Shown: positions 18,073-28,112, numbered from the stretch's first letter. The stretch is DNA of 64,000 nt from Cytobacillus oceanisediminis (GCF_003182355.1 NZ_QGTW01000001.1:558001-622000), one strand, 5' to 3'. The notes: a model not told the origin generated them from the letters alone. A program made the numbers and translations.

Positions 18073-18902
18073 TTAATTAGGTTGCAAAATTCCAGAAATA
18101 TCTTCTTCACTAATATTACGTACGTCTCTAATCTGCCAATCATTAATAAACCTTGCATATGCTAAAGGTTCACCGTGGCGTTTAATATTTTTAGAGAAAT
18201 CCACTATCTTACAATATTCAGTACCCCCAAACTACTCTCCTCTTAATCCCCTTCCTACCATTTGCTCATATAAAATACTACTGGACGTCGGTCTGCAAAT
18301 GAGGATATGGTCAGTTTTAGGTGCATCGAAACCTGTTGTTAATACTCCATAATTGAATAAAAACTCAATATCCCCTTTTTTAAAAGCTGCTATATGTATT
18401 CTTCTTATAGGTTTTGGTGTATCTGCAGATATTACTGCTGATTTTCTACCAATAGAATTCATCATCATGGCTAAAAATTTTGCATGTTCTACAGTGCATG
18501 AATAAACAAGAGAAGATCCTCCGGAGGGAATTGATCTCATATATTCTATAATCTGAAAGTTTCTTTTTTCATTGTTGGCCAGTTCATATAGAAATTCATT
18601 GCTCAAATCATCATGATCAATATAATCTGCTACCTCTATCCCCTCACCATTTTCATGGAGTAAAAATATTGGCTCAGCCAAGTATCCTTCTTCCCTGAAA
18701 TAAAGGAGCGGATTCTGCTGATATCTTCTCATATCAGGTAATTCCGGATGAATTAAGAAGGCTTCGAATTGGTTTACCAATGTCATTGTCTCTTCATTGT
18801 TTCTACCAGGGGTTGCTGTTAGTCCACATATAGGAAAAAGATCTTCTCCTTCCAGTTCTTTACACTTATTAAATAATAATTCATAACTCTTAGTTGTCGC
18901 AT
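18073..18902 (-). pseudogene. SF2 helicase remnant (motifs III-VI)
   Basis: Minus-strand reading from the REP-like element: SYELLFNKCKELEG, motif III GLTATPGR, then the RecA2 half with SLVYSCTVEHA, GVLTTGFDAPKTDHILICRP and QMVGRGLRG (motif VI). A frameshift at about 18235 is followed by FGGTEYCKIVDFSKNIKRHG to the stop at 18073. Motifs I and II are missing: the sequence is cut at 18902 exactly where a palindromic element begins. Similar helicases belong to defence or restriction systems. Confidence 0.75.
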
Positions 18903-18964
18903 AAGAAACACAGGGACGGTTCAGGCGTTACATGGTGAATCGCAAAACCGTCCTTGTGTTTCTT
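18903..18964. repeat. REP-like palindromic element, copy 1
   Basis: Long hairpin with arms AAGAAACACAGGGACGGTT and AACCGTCCTTGTGTTTCTT. The same family recurs at 52036-52092. AACACAGGGACGGTT-type palindromes are known in Firmicutes near Y1/TnpA-REP transposases. Confidence 0.8.
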
Positions 18965-19261
18965 ATCGGCCTCCGGCAGCCGCCGTCTATCATGGATAGA
19001 TAGGGGTATTTTTTTCTGCGACCCTCTTTGTGGAGCTTCATGGGGACCTGTAGCATTTGCAAGTGTGTTCTCTAAAAAAGTGACAAAAGCCGTAGCTCTT
19101 TGGAGTATTATCGCTGGTTTCTGGGCGTAGTACTTGGCGAAACACTGAAAAAATTCGGAGTCGTGCTTCCGGTTTATTCGAATGCTGTTCTCCTTCTCCA
19201 GTAAAATAAACTTATCTATTAGTTTTGTTATCTCTTTCTCTAATCTGCTACTGTTGTTCAT
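18965..19261 (-). pseudogene. Fragment of unknown gene upstream of the REP-like element
   Basis: Open frame from ATG 19259-19261 (weak RBS), MNNSSRLEKEITKLIDKF, rich in Lys/Glu, then PQRGSQKKIPLSIHDRRRLP and read-through into the REP-like palindrome. It may be the N-terminal remnant of the helicase that continues beyond the element, or unrelated DNA. A further short frame just upstream (ENKERILRLLDAEISKLL, stop) hints at more decay. Confidence 0.35.
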
Positions 19262-19497
19262 AAGAATGAAGCAACTTACTTATTTCCGCATCTAGCAATC
19301 TTAATATTCTCTCTTTATTTTCAGTCAGAAATAAAAACCTGATTGGCCACTATCTTAAAAACCTCTTAGACTTCGTTTATAGAATTATTCTTTCTGACTA
19401 ATTACTATACAACCTGTGCAATTTTTTAGTGAGGTTCATTAGTTATAAAACCTCATCAAACCATTTTTAGTGGTTAATATATGATCAATTATGGATA

Positions 19498-19536
19498 AAT
19501 AAAAAGGCGTCTAGCCTTAGTTAAAGCTGACGCCGA
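19498..19536 (-). terminator. Terminator of the Zorya operon
   Basis: Minus strand GGCGTC, loop with inner AGC/GCT stem, GACGCC followed by TTTTTATTTAT. Seven bases after the zorD stop. Confidence 0.85.
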
Positions 19537-19542
19537 ATTACA

Positions 19543-22181
19543 TTAATATTTCTCCAATAATATCTTTTCCTTCTGAACTATCATCTTCTCAGCTAGTTCC
19601 CGCTGAATCTCACTCATACTAAATGGAATAATGACATTCTCCGCTAGCTCACGCTTACTTTCCAGTAATTCATGCATAATTTCTTCAACTGTTCCGTTCG
19701 GAAAGTTCTGCTCATCTGTTGTAATAATTAGATAGACATGTACATCTTTTTTCTGTCCGATTCGGTAGGCTCTATCAGTCGCTTGGTTTTCTACTGCAGG
19801 ATTCCACCATCTTGTATAATGAACTACATGATTGGCGCTAGTAATAGTCAGACCCACCCCGGCAGCTTTTTGTGATAAAAGTAAAATGCCGAACCCTGGA
19901 CTCTCATTAAACATTTTTACGACGCCCTGGCGGTTCTTTGTATCTCCGTCAATCACCGGTACAGAGATGCCGTATTTCTGCATAAACAATCTTTTTAAAA
20001 TCGAGTGCAGCTTTCTAAACTCAGTGAAAATCAATATTTTTTCGTTCCGGTTCCTTACAATTTCGATAATCTCCAGAAGCTTTTCTAATTTAGGCACTTC
20101 TCTAGCATCAAGACTCTCATATTGTTGGATGATGACTCCGGGATGTCCATATAACTGCCGAAGACTCATTAACATATTTAAGATAGCAACTTGGCCGCTT
20201 TCTTTTTTGTTGTTAGCATCGACTCTGCAATTGATTTTTGAGTCGAGGATGCATGTACATAAGATATATTATCTTCATGTTTAACAGGAAGCTTATCTGC
20301 TAACACTTCCTTCTTCGTTCTGCGTAAATAAAACGGCCTTATTTTATCTAGGAGACCTTCAAACTCCTCTGTCTGAATATACTTTTGGCGGAATTCTCTT
20401 AGTGACCCCAGATCACCTGGCTGCACGAAGTCCATGATAGACCATAATTCTTCCAGACTATTTTCTACCGGAGTTCCTGTCATCGCCAGGCGAAACTCTG
20501 ATTGCATCGCTCTTAAAGCTCTCGAACGCTGGCTGCTATGCGATTTGGCGTTCTGTGCTTCATCACAGATAATTGTTTGGAATTTTATTTTTCCAAGTAG
20601 CAGCTGATCAATTTTTAAAGTATCATAGCTTGTAAAAATCAAATCATATTGGCTGATTAAATCAGATGACTTCAGTCTGCTGCTGCCTTTATGAATATAA
20701 AGGCTATGTGAGAGACTTGGTGCAAATTTATTAACCTCTTCAATCCAGTTTTCTATCAATGCAATAGGCAATACAACAAGAGTTGGTTTTACTTTGTTCC
20801 TTTCTTGTTGATGAAGAAGAAGAGTGATAACCTGAATGGTTTTACCTAGACCCATATCATCTGCTAATAAGCCGCCAATACCTTTTTCCTCAAGGTGGCA
20901 GAGCCATTTAAAACCTTCAATTTGATGAGGAAATAAGGTTGCTTTTAACCCTTTTGGAATAGGAAACTGCTTGATTTCATTTGTTTTGTCTCCATTTATT
21001 ACATAATCCAGCTCATCTTCATTATCTTTAATATCTAAAGCATACTGCTGTTTAATCTTGTTTTCTTCATCTTCCTCAATTTCAAGGATCTTTTTACGAA
21101 GAGTGGGATCCAGGTAAATCCATTTACCCTCATGTTCAACATATTGCTGATTAGGATATCTGTCCATTAGCTCCTTCAGAAAATCAGTATCATAGCTTGA
21201 ACCGCTGCCTGACTCCTCAAACCATTGGTAGCCTGTTCCATCAGAAAATGCCGGTCTTACTCTTTCAATCGGAATGAGCCCTCTGACCCTCTCGGAAAAG
21301 GCATCTAAATCAAAAGTGTAATCATGCTCTGGCATAATAGCTGAAGGATTTTCCAAAAAGAGGGGCACTTTATCACCGGTAATATGTTTTGTTGTTAAGA
21401 TTTTTTGTACATCTTCATGAACTTTGTTCGTCTTCACAAACCGATCTCTTCTCAGTCCATCCTTAACAGTGCCTAGCGGGCTTGTGCTATTGAGTAATTG
21501 CGTTTCTATTTCTGTACCACCGGTCGGGACAAGCTCTATATGATCAAAATTATGTACCTTTACATCCAAATCATATTTATCTACAACATGAAACGTTTCT
21601 TTTTCAAGAAAATTTTCTAAAGAAATACCAGCATGAACGGCTAAGTCCTGGCATACCCCTATTTTTTGATAGCCGCTTTCAAATTCACTGTTTATGACTT
21701 TTTTTAGGCTGTATACCTTTTCCGGAAGCAAAAACAGCTCTTCATTTGTTTTTAAAAGTCCACCGGAATGCTGACCTAGTCGATCCAGCAGTTTTCCTCC
21801 AGAATTAAACAAGGTCAAGTTTAACTTAGCCTCATCCGGAAGTGAATCGAGGGTCAGTTCTCCCTTAACGGGCATCTCTTCAGTTGGTATTCCTAATTGC
21901 TGCAGAACCTCTCTGCCATCTTCATCGAGTATAAGCTTATATAAATCTTCATATTTTAGCAGACTTCCACTTAGTATCTCAGATTCATACAATTCCTCCC
22001 ATGCAACATATCGCAGAAACCCTGGAATTTTATATAGTTCCTCAATTTCTCCCTTATTCAAAGGAAGGGAAAGGACTTTTTTGTCCTTCCCCTCAATTAC
22101 ATGAAATTCAATTTCGACTACTTCTTCTCTAGGAGTTAAATTAACCTTCATCTCTTTCTGCTTCTTTTTGAAGAAGAACAC
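19543..22181 (-). pseudogene. zorD: Zorya helicase ZorD, split by a -1 frameshift
   Basis: Swi2/Snf2 ATPase effector of type I Zorya. Frame 1 (GTG 22179-22181, GGGAGG nine bases upstream; 667 codons to TAA at 20178) has a ~370-residue N-terminal domain and RecA1 with LADDMGLGKTIQV (Walker A), ICDEAQNAKS (Walker B) and MTGTPVENSLEELW. The -1 frame continues ESGQVAILNMLMSLRQLYGH to RecA2 with ILLLSQKAAGVGLTITSANH and ATDRAYRIGQKK. Joined at 20202 the product is ~879 residues, a normal full helicase. The two frames meet at A AAA AAG, the known dnaX slippery heptamer, in the correct phase. So either a homopolymer indel broke the gene or translation slips -1. Overlaps zorC by 41 bp. Confidence 0.85.
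20202..20208 (-). other. Slippery heptamer A AAA AAG in zorD
   Basis: Read on the minus strand, 0-frame codons are ACA AAA AAG; slipping back one base gives AAA AAA GAA AGC, which is the frame of the second helicase half. The 0-frame stop is 8 codons later. No strong upstream Shine-Dalgarno stimulator and only a weak downstream stem are visible. Confidence 0.6.
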
Positions 22182-23403
22182 TTTCTCTTACCTCCCACTT
22201 AAGGCTTGAACGAAGCCAGTTATCAAACTTAAACTGCCAGCCTCCACTATGAATTAGCCAGCCTCCAGTTACAGTTCGATACTTATCCATTAGCTCGCTT
22301 CTTTTGACGTCTCTTGGTTCATAGTAGGAATCCTGGTATTTTTCACGCTCTTTTAGCATTTTGTCGATCTTGCCTTGGTAATGTCTATTAAAAACTGCTG
22401 TAGAATAAACATAAACAGCACCAGTTCCCAGTACTTCCATAACAACCACATCAGGAAAATACATGATAAGAGTAGATCGATTATCAGTTATAACAACATC
22501 TTCCAAGTTTACAATAAACTTTTTCCAATATTGATACCGTTCATGGTTTGTATTGATATTACCAAAGAAATCCTTGATTTCAAGTCTTAATATCCAGTTT
22601 GCAAACCTCTTCTTCTCTTCTTCTCCAACCATTTTCCAAAGCATGGGCTTTCGCCGATAGGTTTTTAATTTTTCATAAACCAATTTGCCAAGATCTTTGA
22701 CATTATTAAGCTTACAATTTCTTATAAAGCCCTCCGCCATCTTTTGCTGTTCTTGATTAGTAGCACTGTTGAAGTAGTTTTTATACATCTTTTTTTCTTT
22801 GATAAAAAAGTCTTCATTCGCAATTGAGAAAACTTCCATAAGAACTAGTCTGTATAACGGAAAATTTTCTGTCAAATAATAGCTTTCCAGTTCTTCAAGG
22901 AACCCTTTTTCACTTTCGTAAGCTTCTTTTGCTAAGTGCCGAACAGGATCCTTGCTGAGAAGGAACTCTTTCCAGTTCGATGCTTGCTCATCTGATAATC
23001 TCCTTTTTAAATTATCTTGATGAATCGCAAAAGAGTATTTAACCAGCTTCCATATTTCTTCCAAATCAAAAGTTTGATATAAAGAATCAACTAAGACCCT
23101 GAATAGCCTTTTTTCATTCTTTGCATTACTTCTTATTGTGTGAAGAAGGTTCTCTTTCATCTGAGCATTTAAGTCCTGTTTATACAAATTTGGCAGCAGC
23201 AGTTTTTGCCTGCGGGTTAAGCCTTCGGTCCAATTAACGAATCGTTCACGATCAAAGGACTTCGCTTTTTTGAATTCCTCTTTAATAATCTCCAGGTCGC
23301 CGCGGTATTTTTCGTTGGAATTTACAAGTGTCGCAGTTAACCTTAGGTTCGGATTGTCCCGCATCCATTGCTTGAGTAAAGTTGGCTGGTATTCATACTT
23401 CAT
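22141..23403 (-). CDS. zorC: Zorya protein ZorC
   Basis: 420 residues, soluble, rich in Lys/Glu/Trp, no membrane segment. Position between zorB and zorD and the EH-signature-like features (MKYEYQPTLLKQWMRDNP opening; C-terminal GGWLIHSGGWQFKFDNWLRS) identify it as ZorC, thought to bind DNA and act with ZorD after the ZorAB motor senses phage entry. ATGA overlap with zorB. Identity rests partly on context. Confidence 0.82.
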   Translation of the reverse strand: MKYEYQPTLLKQWMRDNPNLRLTATLVNSNEKYRGDLEIIKEEFKKAKSFDRERFVNWTEGLTRRQKLLLPNLYKQDLNAQMKENLLHTIRSNAKNEKRLFRVLVDSLYQTFDLEEIWKLVKYSFAIHQDNLKRRLSDEQASNWKEFLLSKDPVRHLAKEAYESEKGFLEELESYYLTENFPLYRLVLMEVFSIANEDFFIKEKKMYKNYFNSATNQEQQKMAEGFIRNCKLNNVKDLGKLVYEKLKTYRRKPMLWKMVGEEEKKRFANWILRLEIKDFFGNINTNHERYQYWKKFIVNLEDVVITDNRSTLIMYFPDVVVMEVLGTGAVYVYSTAVFNRHYQGKIDKMLKEREKYQDSYYEPRDVKRSELMDKYRTVTGGWLIHSGGWQFKFDNWLRSSLKWEVRESVLLQKEAERDEG

Positions 23404-24071
23404 TCCTGCACCAACTCTTGTACGGCCTTGATGGCTTCATCATCCTTCAACCTGAAAAGGAATTCTACCCGCCGGGATTTATCCGGATCATACTCACCCT
23501 TTTCATTGTTTAAGGGTTGATTAAAACTCCGGCCGTTAGCCGTTATATATTTTTGTGACAGCTTCTTAACAGGGAAGTCAGGTGAATCTTCACTATAGAT
23601 ATAATCCAGTACAGAAAATGCCCGATCCTGAGAAAGTCTCATGTTATAAATATACGAACCCTTATTATCTGTATGACCCTCAATAATGACTGAAGAAATT
23701 TCATCTCTAAACTTTTCCTGCAGCAAAATATCCAAGTACTTCGGGATAAAGGCATCTAGAAATTCTTTTCCTTGAGGTGCAATCTCCGACGAATTGGAAG
23801 AAAACAACACACTGCCGGGAAATCGAATCGCACCTGTTTGCTGATCAATTTCAATGGCCATATTAGACTCTTTAAATTGTTCCGTCAGTGCCTTGATTAT
23901 TTCAGTTTTGACTGAAACAACTTGCTCAATTTCTTTTTCTTTCTTTTCTAGGAGTTCTTTATAATCAAGGATGACTAATGTTAAAAGCAGAGCAAACACC
24001 ATAAGCATGGCACTCATTAAATCCGCATAAGACATCCAGTAGTTAACTTCTTCTCTCTTTCTGTACTTCAT
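23400..24071 (-). CDS. zorB: Zorya motor protein ZorB (MotB/OmpA-like)
   Basis: 223 residues. One N-terminal span with the ion-binding Asp in NYWMSYADLMSAMLM (residues ~9-23), short coiled part, then an OmpA-like peptidoglycan-binding domain: VLFSSNSSEI, VIIEGHTDNKGSYIYNMRLS and KSRRVEFLF. Forms the stator-like ZorA5B2 complex and anchors it to the cell wall. Starts 2 bp after the zorA stop. Confidence 0.92.
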   Translation of the reverse strand: MKYRKREEVNYWMSYADLMSAMLMVFALLLTLVILDYKELLEKKEKEIEQVVSVKTEIIKALTEQFKESNMAIEIDQQTGAIRFPGSVLFSSNSSEIAPQGKEFLDAFIPKYLDILLQEKFRDEISSVIIEGHTDNKGSYIYNMRLSQDRAFSVLDYIYSEDSPDFPVKKLSQKYITANGRSFNQPLNNEKGEYDPDKSRRVEFLFRLKDDEAIKAVQELVQE

Positions 24072-24073
24072 TC

Positions 24074-26035
24074 TTATGCACCTTGTTTCATTTTCAATAA
24101 TTCTTCAGTTAAATCATCAAGTGTTTCGACGAAATCTTTCTGCAGGTCACTAAACTGGTAAACTAGCTGGCTTACCTGTTTTACCGCATTCGTTAATGTC
24201 TCATCAAAGTTTTGATATGTTTTTGTCAATCCGTTATCGATATTTTCAGCAAAATCTTTAACAGAAGTGTTTAATGTTTCTCTTGTCTGCTCAAACTGGC
24301 TTCTTGTTGTTGTCCAGCTGGATTTCATAACTTCTAGCTGTTCAGTAATATCACCCATATAAGACTTTGTGGTTTGAAGAGCTTCCTGAACAACTTCGTT
24401 TGTCTGCTCTTTCATTGCAACTAACTCAGGCAATAAATCACTTTGCAGCTGGTGCATACGGATTAGCTGTTCTTTCAATCCATCAATGTTTCCTACAACA
24501 TCTTTCAATTCAGGGGCAATAGGAGTAATATACTCAACTACCTCTTTTACACTGCTTAATAATACATCAGATTCCTTCAGCATATTTGATTGTACCTTCA
24601 TGGTATCAGCAAACTTGCTGGTCATATTCTGAAAGGATCCTGTCAAACTCTTGGAAGCGGTTAATACATCATTAAGCAGATCTTCATATTTTCGTTCTAT
24701 GGTTTGATTGAACTCCTTAAATCGGTCCGTAAGTCCATCATATTTTTCAGCTAAAGCCTGATTACTTTTCATCACTTCCTGCTGAACCGGAATTTGTTCC
24801 TGTGTAAGCTGCTGAATATTCTTAAACGAATCTGATAGACCAACCATAAATGATGAAGCTTCTGAATAACTGCTCCTCATGTTATCCATTTCAGATGTCA
24901 TTACCTCAAATTTTTCAATTAAGCGCTCCGTTTTCTCGAGAGTAGCTGATTGGCTAGACTGAGTGGTTGCAAAATTTTCTACGACCCGGTTAACGGTTTC
25001 AACCATTTGAGTCTGTAATGACTGTGAATCCTTAATCATATTACTGAAACCTGCAATCGATTCCTGTGTTCCACCAGTTATAGATTCTATCAATCTTTCT
25101 GAGATGTCATTGCTATTATTCTTTGTTAATTCAAGCTGGTTCTCCAGTAGCTTGGACTGATTCTCCATTCCAACCTGTAGCTTAGAAAACTGGTCATTTA
25201 GCTGATTGAAAGCATTGCTGACCTGTCCGTTCGATTCCAGAATAGTAGAAACAACTGGATGCATAGCTCTTTCCAAAGCATCTGTCAACAACGTTTTTAA
25301 ATGATCCGCCTGGTTTCTCGAGATCTTTTCCAATCGATTTAAAAATAATTCTTCATCATCTGTGCTAAGTAAGTAATCTAACCTTTCTGAATGCCAATCG
25401 ATATGCTTATCCAACTTACTGCTAATCATACGATCTGCAGCAATCCAGAATAAAGAAAGTAGAACACCCAGAACGGAAGTATAAAAAGCAACTTTCATCC
25501 CGTTTAATAATCTTCCGATCCCAGTTCGAAGTGTTTCAGTATCTCCAATATGTAATTCTGCCAAGCCCATCGATAAACCTAAAAAGGTCCCTAAGACACC
25601 GATGCTTACATTAATTCCACCACCGATATCCATAAGGGGGCGGTATCCCATATGATAATGCATGACATCAAAACCAAAGAATGGCTCGACTTTAATTCGT
25701 TCATCCTCTTTCTTACCAGAAACGCGATTATAATAACGTTCCCATAGATTTTTATATTTCGATTTTTTTATAGACTGAAAAAAATCATTTATGGAGCGAT
25801 CTATTTCTAACGTACTAGTATTTGAGGTTTTTTCCATCTCCTCTAAAGTAGTCCTAAGCCTTTTCATCAAGGATATTTCATTGTTAATTCTGTACCATTG
25901 GAATATAAGAAGAAAAGCAAACAAAGCCAATTGAATTAATAAGAAACCACTAGTAAAATTATTTACCCCTGCTTCATTTGCAAAAGCAAATAACTTTTCA
26001 AACATAGAAAACAACAAAATCACCCAATTCCTCAT
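24074..26035 (-). CDS. zorA: Zorya motor protein ZorA (MotA/TolQ-like with long tail)
   Basis: 653 residues. An N-terminal span near residues 28-48, then the MotA/TolQ core with GGGINVSIGVLGTFLGLSMG and LNGMKVAFYTSVLGVLLSLF, followed by about 430 residues of amphipathic helix/coiled coil (from ~230) rich in Ser, Gln, Glu. The long intracellular tail is the feature that separates ZorA from MotA and ExbB and is proposed to pass the signal to ZorC/ZorD. First gene of the operon zorABCD. Confidence 0.92.
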   Translation of the reverse strand: MRNWVILLFSMFEKLFAFANEAGVNNFTSGFLLIQLALFAFLLIFQWYRINNEISLMKRLRTTLEEMEKTSNTSTLEIDRSINDFFQSIKKSKYKNLWERYYNRVSGKKEDERIKVEPFFGFDVMHYHMGYRPLMDIGGGINVSIGVLGTFLGLSMGLAELHIGDTETLRTGIGRLLNGMKVAFYTSVLGVLLSLFWIAADRMISSKLDKHIDWHSERLDYLLSTDDEELFLNRLEKISRNQADHLKTLLTDALERAMHPVVSTILESNGQVSNAFNQLNDQFSKLQVGMENQSKLLENQLELTKNNSNDISERLIESITGGTQESIAGFSNMIKDSQSLQTQMVETVNRVVENFATTQSSQSATLEKTERLIEKFEVMTSEMDNMRSSYSEASSFMVGLSDSFKNIQQLTQEQIPVQQEVMKSNQALAEKYDGLTDRFKEFNQTIERKYEDLLNDVLTASKSLTGSFQNMTSKFADTMKVQSNMLKESDVLLSSVKEVVEYITPIAPELKDVVGNIDGLKEQLIRMHQLQSDLLPELVAMKEQTNEVVQEALQTTKSYMGDITEQLEVMKSSWTTTRSQFEQTRETLNTSVKDFAENIDNGLTKTYQNFDETLTNAVKQVSQLVYQFSDLQKDFVETLDDLTEELLKMKQGA

Positions 26036-26552
26036 AGTCTTTCTAGCTTATTTTAATACAATAAACTGGAAATGTGATCAAAATAATAAAAATTTCATTA
26101 CCAAATAATTGATAAGGATTAACTTATAAGACCTATAGGACCAGCATTGTTCTATATGCTGGTTTTTATATCCAAAATCTTAATTGGTTAAATAAAAATA
26201 AAAATAAATAAAATTCCTAATATTCGTACTACAAAAAAAGATCTGTGGATAGGTTGTATCCAGCAATACCCTTCCAAGGTGATAATAACATTTCAGCGTC
26301 GGAATAAATTTAGTCGATAGTCGCTTTTCTTTTGGGGTGAGTTTTACCTAATTGCAGCTTAAGTTTATTACTAATAGGATGAATACTTCTAATAAAATAT
26401 TCGTTTCGTTCTATTATTTTTCCACATAATATCGATGTGGAAGATTATCGCATTACAGAATTCATGAGAATGTCTTTTCGTAAAAAATTCTACTTTATGT
26501 AAAAAAAAGAAACAGCTATTATACTGCTTCAAATTTTTCCTAATTACTCATA
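26036..26552. other. Gap upstream of zorA, AT-rich, with an orphan hairpin
   Basis: No gene seen. A terminator-like hairpin ACCAGCAT/ATGCTGGT followed by TTTTTAT on the plus strand lies at 26140-26170 although no plus-strand gene precedes it. A second dyad TCCACAT/ATGTGGA sits at 26427-26447. The zorA promoter must be here on the minus strand. Confidence 0.5.
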
Positions 26553-26875
26553 TTAATCCTCAACATCAATCAAGAAGACTTTCTCCTTAAATTCACCTTG
26601 TTTCTCTGCCTTACTTCTTCGAACATTTTCTAAATCTTCAATTGAAAAACCATGATACTCAGTAATAGCATGTATGATTTCAAGGATATCTGCCAATTCT
26701 TCTAGGACATTATTCGAATTCGTAGATTCATATACTCCTCTAACTCTTCGCAACTTTTCTTTTTAAACTCTTTTATGTACTCATTATCTTCCAAAATTCT
26801 AGTAGTAAAGTTCTTTCCAATATTAACAATGACATCTGGAATACGGTCTCGAACAAGTTTATTGAAAACTGGCAT
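26553..26875 (-). pseudogene. MazG-like pyrophosphohydrolase, frameshifted paralogue
   Basis: Paralogue of the gene at 13180. ATG 26873-26875 (AGTGAGG upstream) gives MPVFNKLVRDRIPDVIV to EELEEYMN, then a one-base loss near 26735 moves the frame to NSNNVLEELADILEIIHAIT and KEKVFLIDVED. Restoring one base would give ~107 residues aligned to the paralogue throughout. Both copies flank the Zorya/McrBC-like block, so this block may have been duplicated or assembled between them. Confidence 0.85.
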
Positions 26876-27059
26876 TATAATACCTCACTAATTAATTATA
26901 ATTTATATCATCGTTTGGATTATGTTAAACCCTCAAAAAATATCCTCTTTTGTAAAAGAACGCCGCTATATTACGACGTTAATTTCATATAATTTATGTG
27001 CCTGTATCTTTACCAACTGCATTAGTGTTACTACCTAATGTTTTCTTCATTCTATAGTA

Positions 27060-27146
27060 TCACTTACTAAAAACTTCAATTTCTTCAAAGGTCTCCATTG
27101 GAACTGCTTTCCGAGAGTAAATCCAATCCTTTTCGGCTAATAGCAC
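27060..27146 (-). CDS. Tiny ORF of unknown nature (low confidence)
   Basis: 28 codons from GTG with AAGGG upstream: LLAEKDWIYSRKAVPMETF to EVFSK. Could be the remnant of a larger gene; the rest of the 26876-27297 gap holds nothing recognisable. Confidence 0.2.
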   Translation of the reverse strand: MLLAEKDWIYSRKAVPMETFEEIEVFSK

Positions 27147-27297
27147 GGATAGCCCTTACTATAGGATTAAAAAAACTTTAGCTGTACTGTAATCCTTGTT
27201 CTTTTTATTGATTTAAATTTAGTCTGCGATTTAGGAAACAGTAATTTAGTAACTCATTAAGTAAGTGGCCACTTTAAAAAAATAAGTTGCTTTAGTT

Positions 27298-28080
27298 TTA
27301 AAAAAGCTGCTTACTATCTATTATCCAATTTATTGAAATTGAACGAGCTATAACTTTACTTGGTATAAAGGTATTATAAGGATTACTATAAATATTAATA
27401 TTTGGATCGTTTTCAATGTTACTAATAAGGACTAAAATATATTTATCTTTTAGTTCTTTAGCAACTCTCCATTCTTTATCGGTCAAATTTATTCCACCAG
27501 CTTCACCTAAAAGACCTTTGACTTCAAAGATAAATTTAGGTTCATCCTTGGTTTCAAAATCATAGCCACAACCATCTTGTCTTCGATCGATTAAATCGCC
27601 ACTAAATCCATTTATCAACCCTTTATTAAAATACTCTATAAACAAATCTTCTGCCTTTTTACCTGTTATTCCCCTTGTAGTATATGTATATGATCTTTGC
27701 AAACTAATGTCATCATTATCACCCGAGTTAATAATTGAGACATATTGTTCAATATTTTCATTAATTTTTGTATTAGCAGGTGAAATTATTTCTTTTACAA
27801 TTTCGTTAAGTGCTTCTTCACTAAGCTCATCGTATTGTTCAAGGACAGCTAACCTACTAGGCCTTAGTTCTCTTTGATACCAACCTTGTCTACCATTTGG
27901 ATATAGAGGATCAAATTCATCTCGCATATTCTTTATAGTATTTTGTTTAACATTTAATATCTCACCGATCACACGAAAAGCCTCTGTAAAATTAGAAAAA
28001 TTCAGGTTAAGCAAGGCCTTTTTATTAAATTTGGATAAATAAAAAGCAACAATTAAAGCAAGTTTATGATTTTTTTCCAT
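27298..28080 (-). CDS. DUF3883 (NO VEIN-type) putative nuclease
   Basis: 260 residues from ATG 28078-28080 (GGAGGGATATT upstream). The N-terminal ~110 residues are helical and resemble a small HTH-like module (LALIVAFYLSKFNKKALLNL). The C-terminal half is DUF3883: GKKAEDLFIEYF, then GCGYDFE, FIFEVKGL (E-x-K catalytic pattern of the PD-(D/E)XK fold) and INLTDKEWRVAKEL. DUF3883 is common in restriction and defence loci. Follows the 98-residue gene by 32 bp. Confidence 0.75.
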   Translation of the reverse strand: MEKNHKLALIVAFYLSKFNKKALLNLNFSNFTEAFRVIGEILNVKQNTIKNMRDEFDPLYPNGRQGWYQRELRPSRLAVLEQYDELSEEALNEIVKEIISPANTKINENIEQYVSIINSGDNDDISLQRSYTYTTRGITGKKAEDLFIEYFNKGLINGFSGDLIDRRQDGCGYDFETKDEPKFIFEVKGLLGEAGGINLTDKEWRVAKELKDKYILVLISNIENDPNINIYSNPYNTFIPSKVIARSISINWIIDSKQLF

Positions 28081-28112
28081 AATATCCCTCCGAAGTATAT
28101 AAGGTAGCAACT

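Noticed and set aside
18890..19261. 123-codon frame as an intact gene
   Set aside because: Its last ~25 residues are read-through of the REP-like palindrome, and the RBS is weak; treated as a fragment.
22141..26035. Type II or III Zorya, or a flagellar/ExbBD motor
   Set aside because: ZorC plus Snf2 helicase in the same operon fits type I; no zorE/F/G, flagellar or tonB genes seen.
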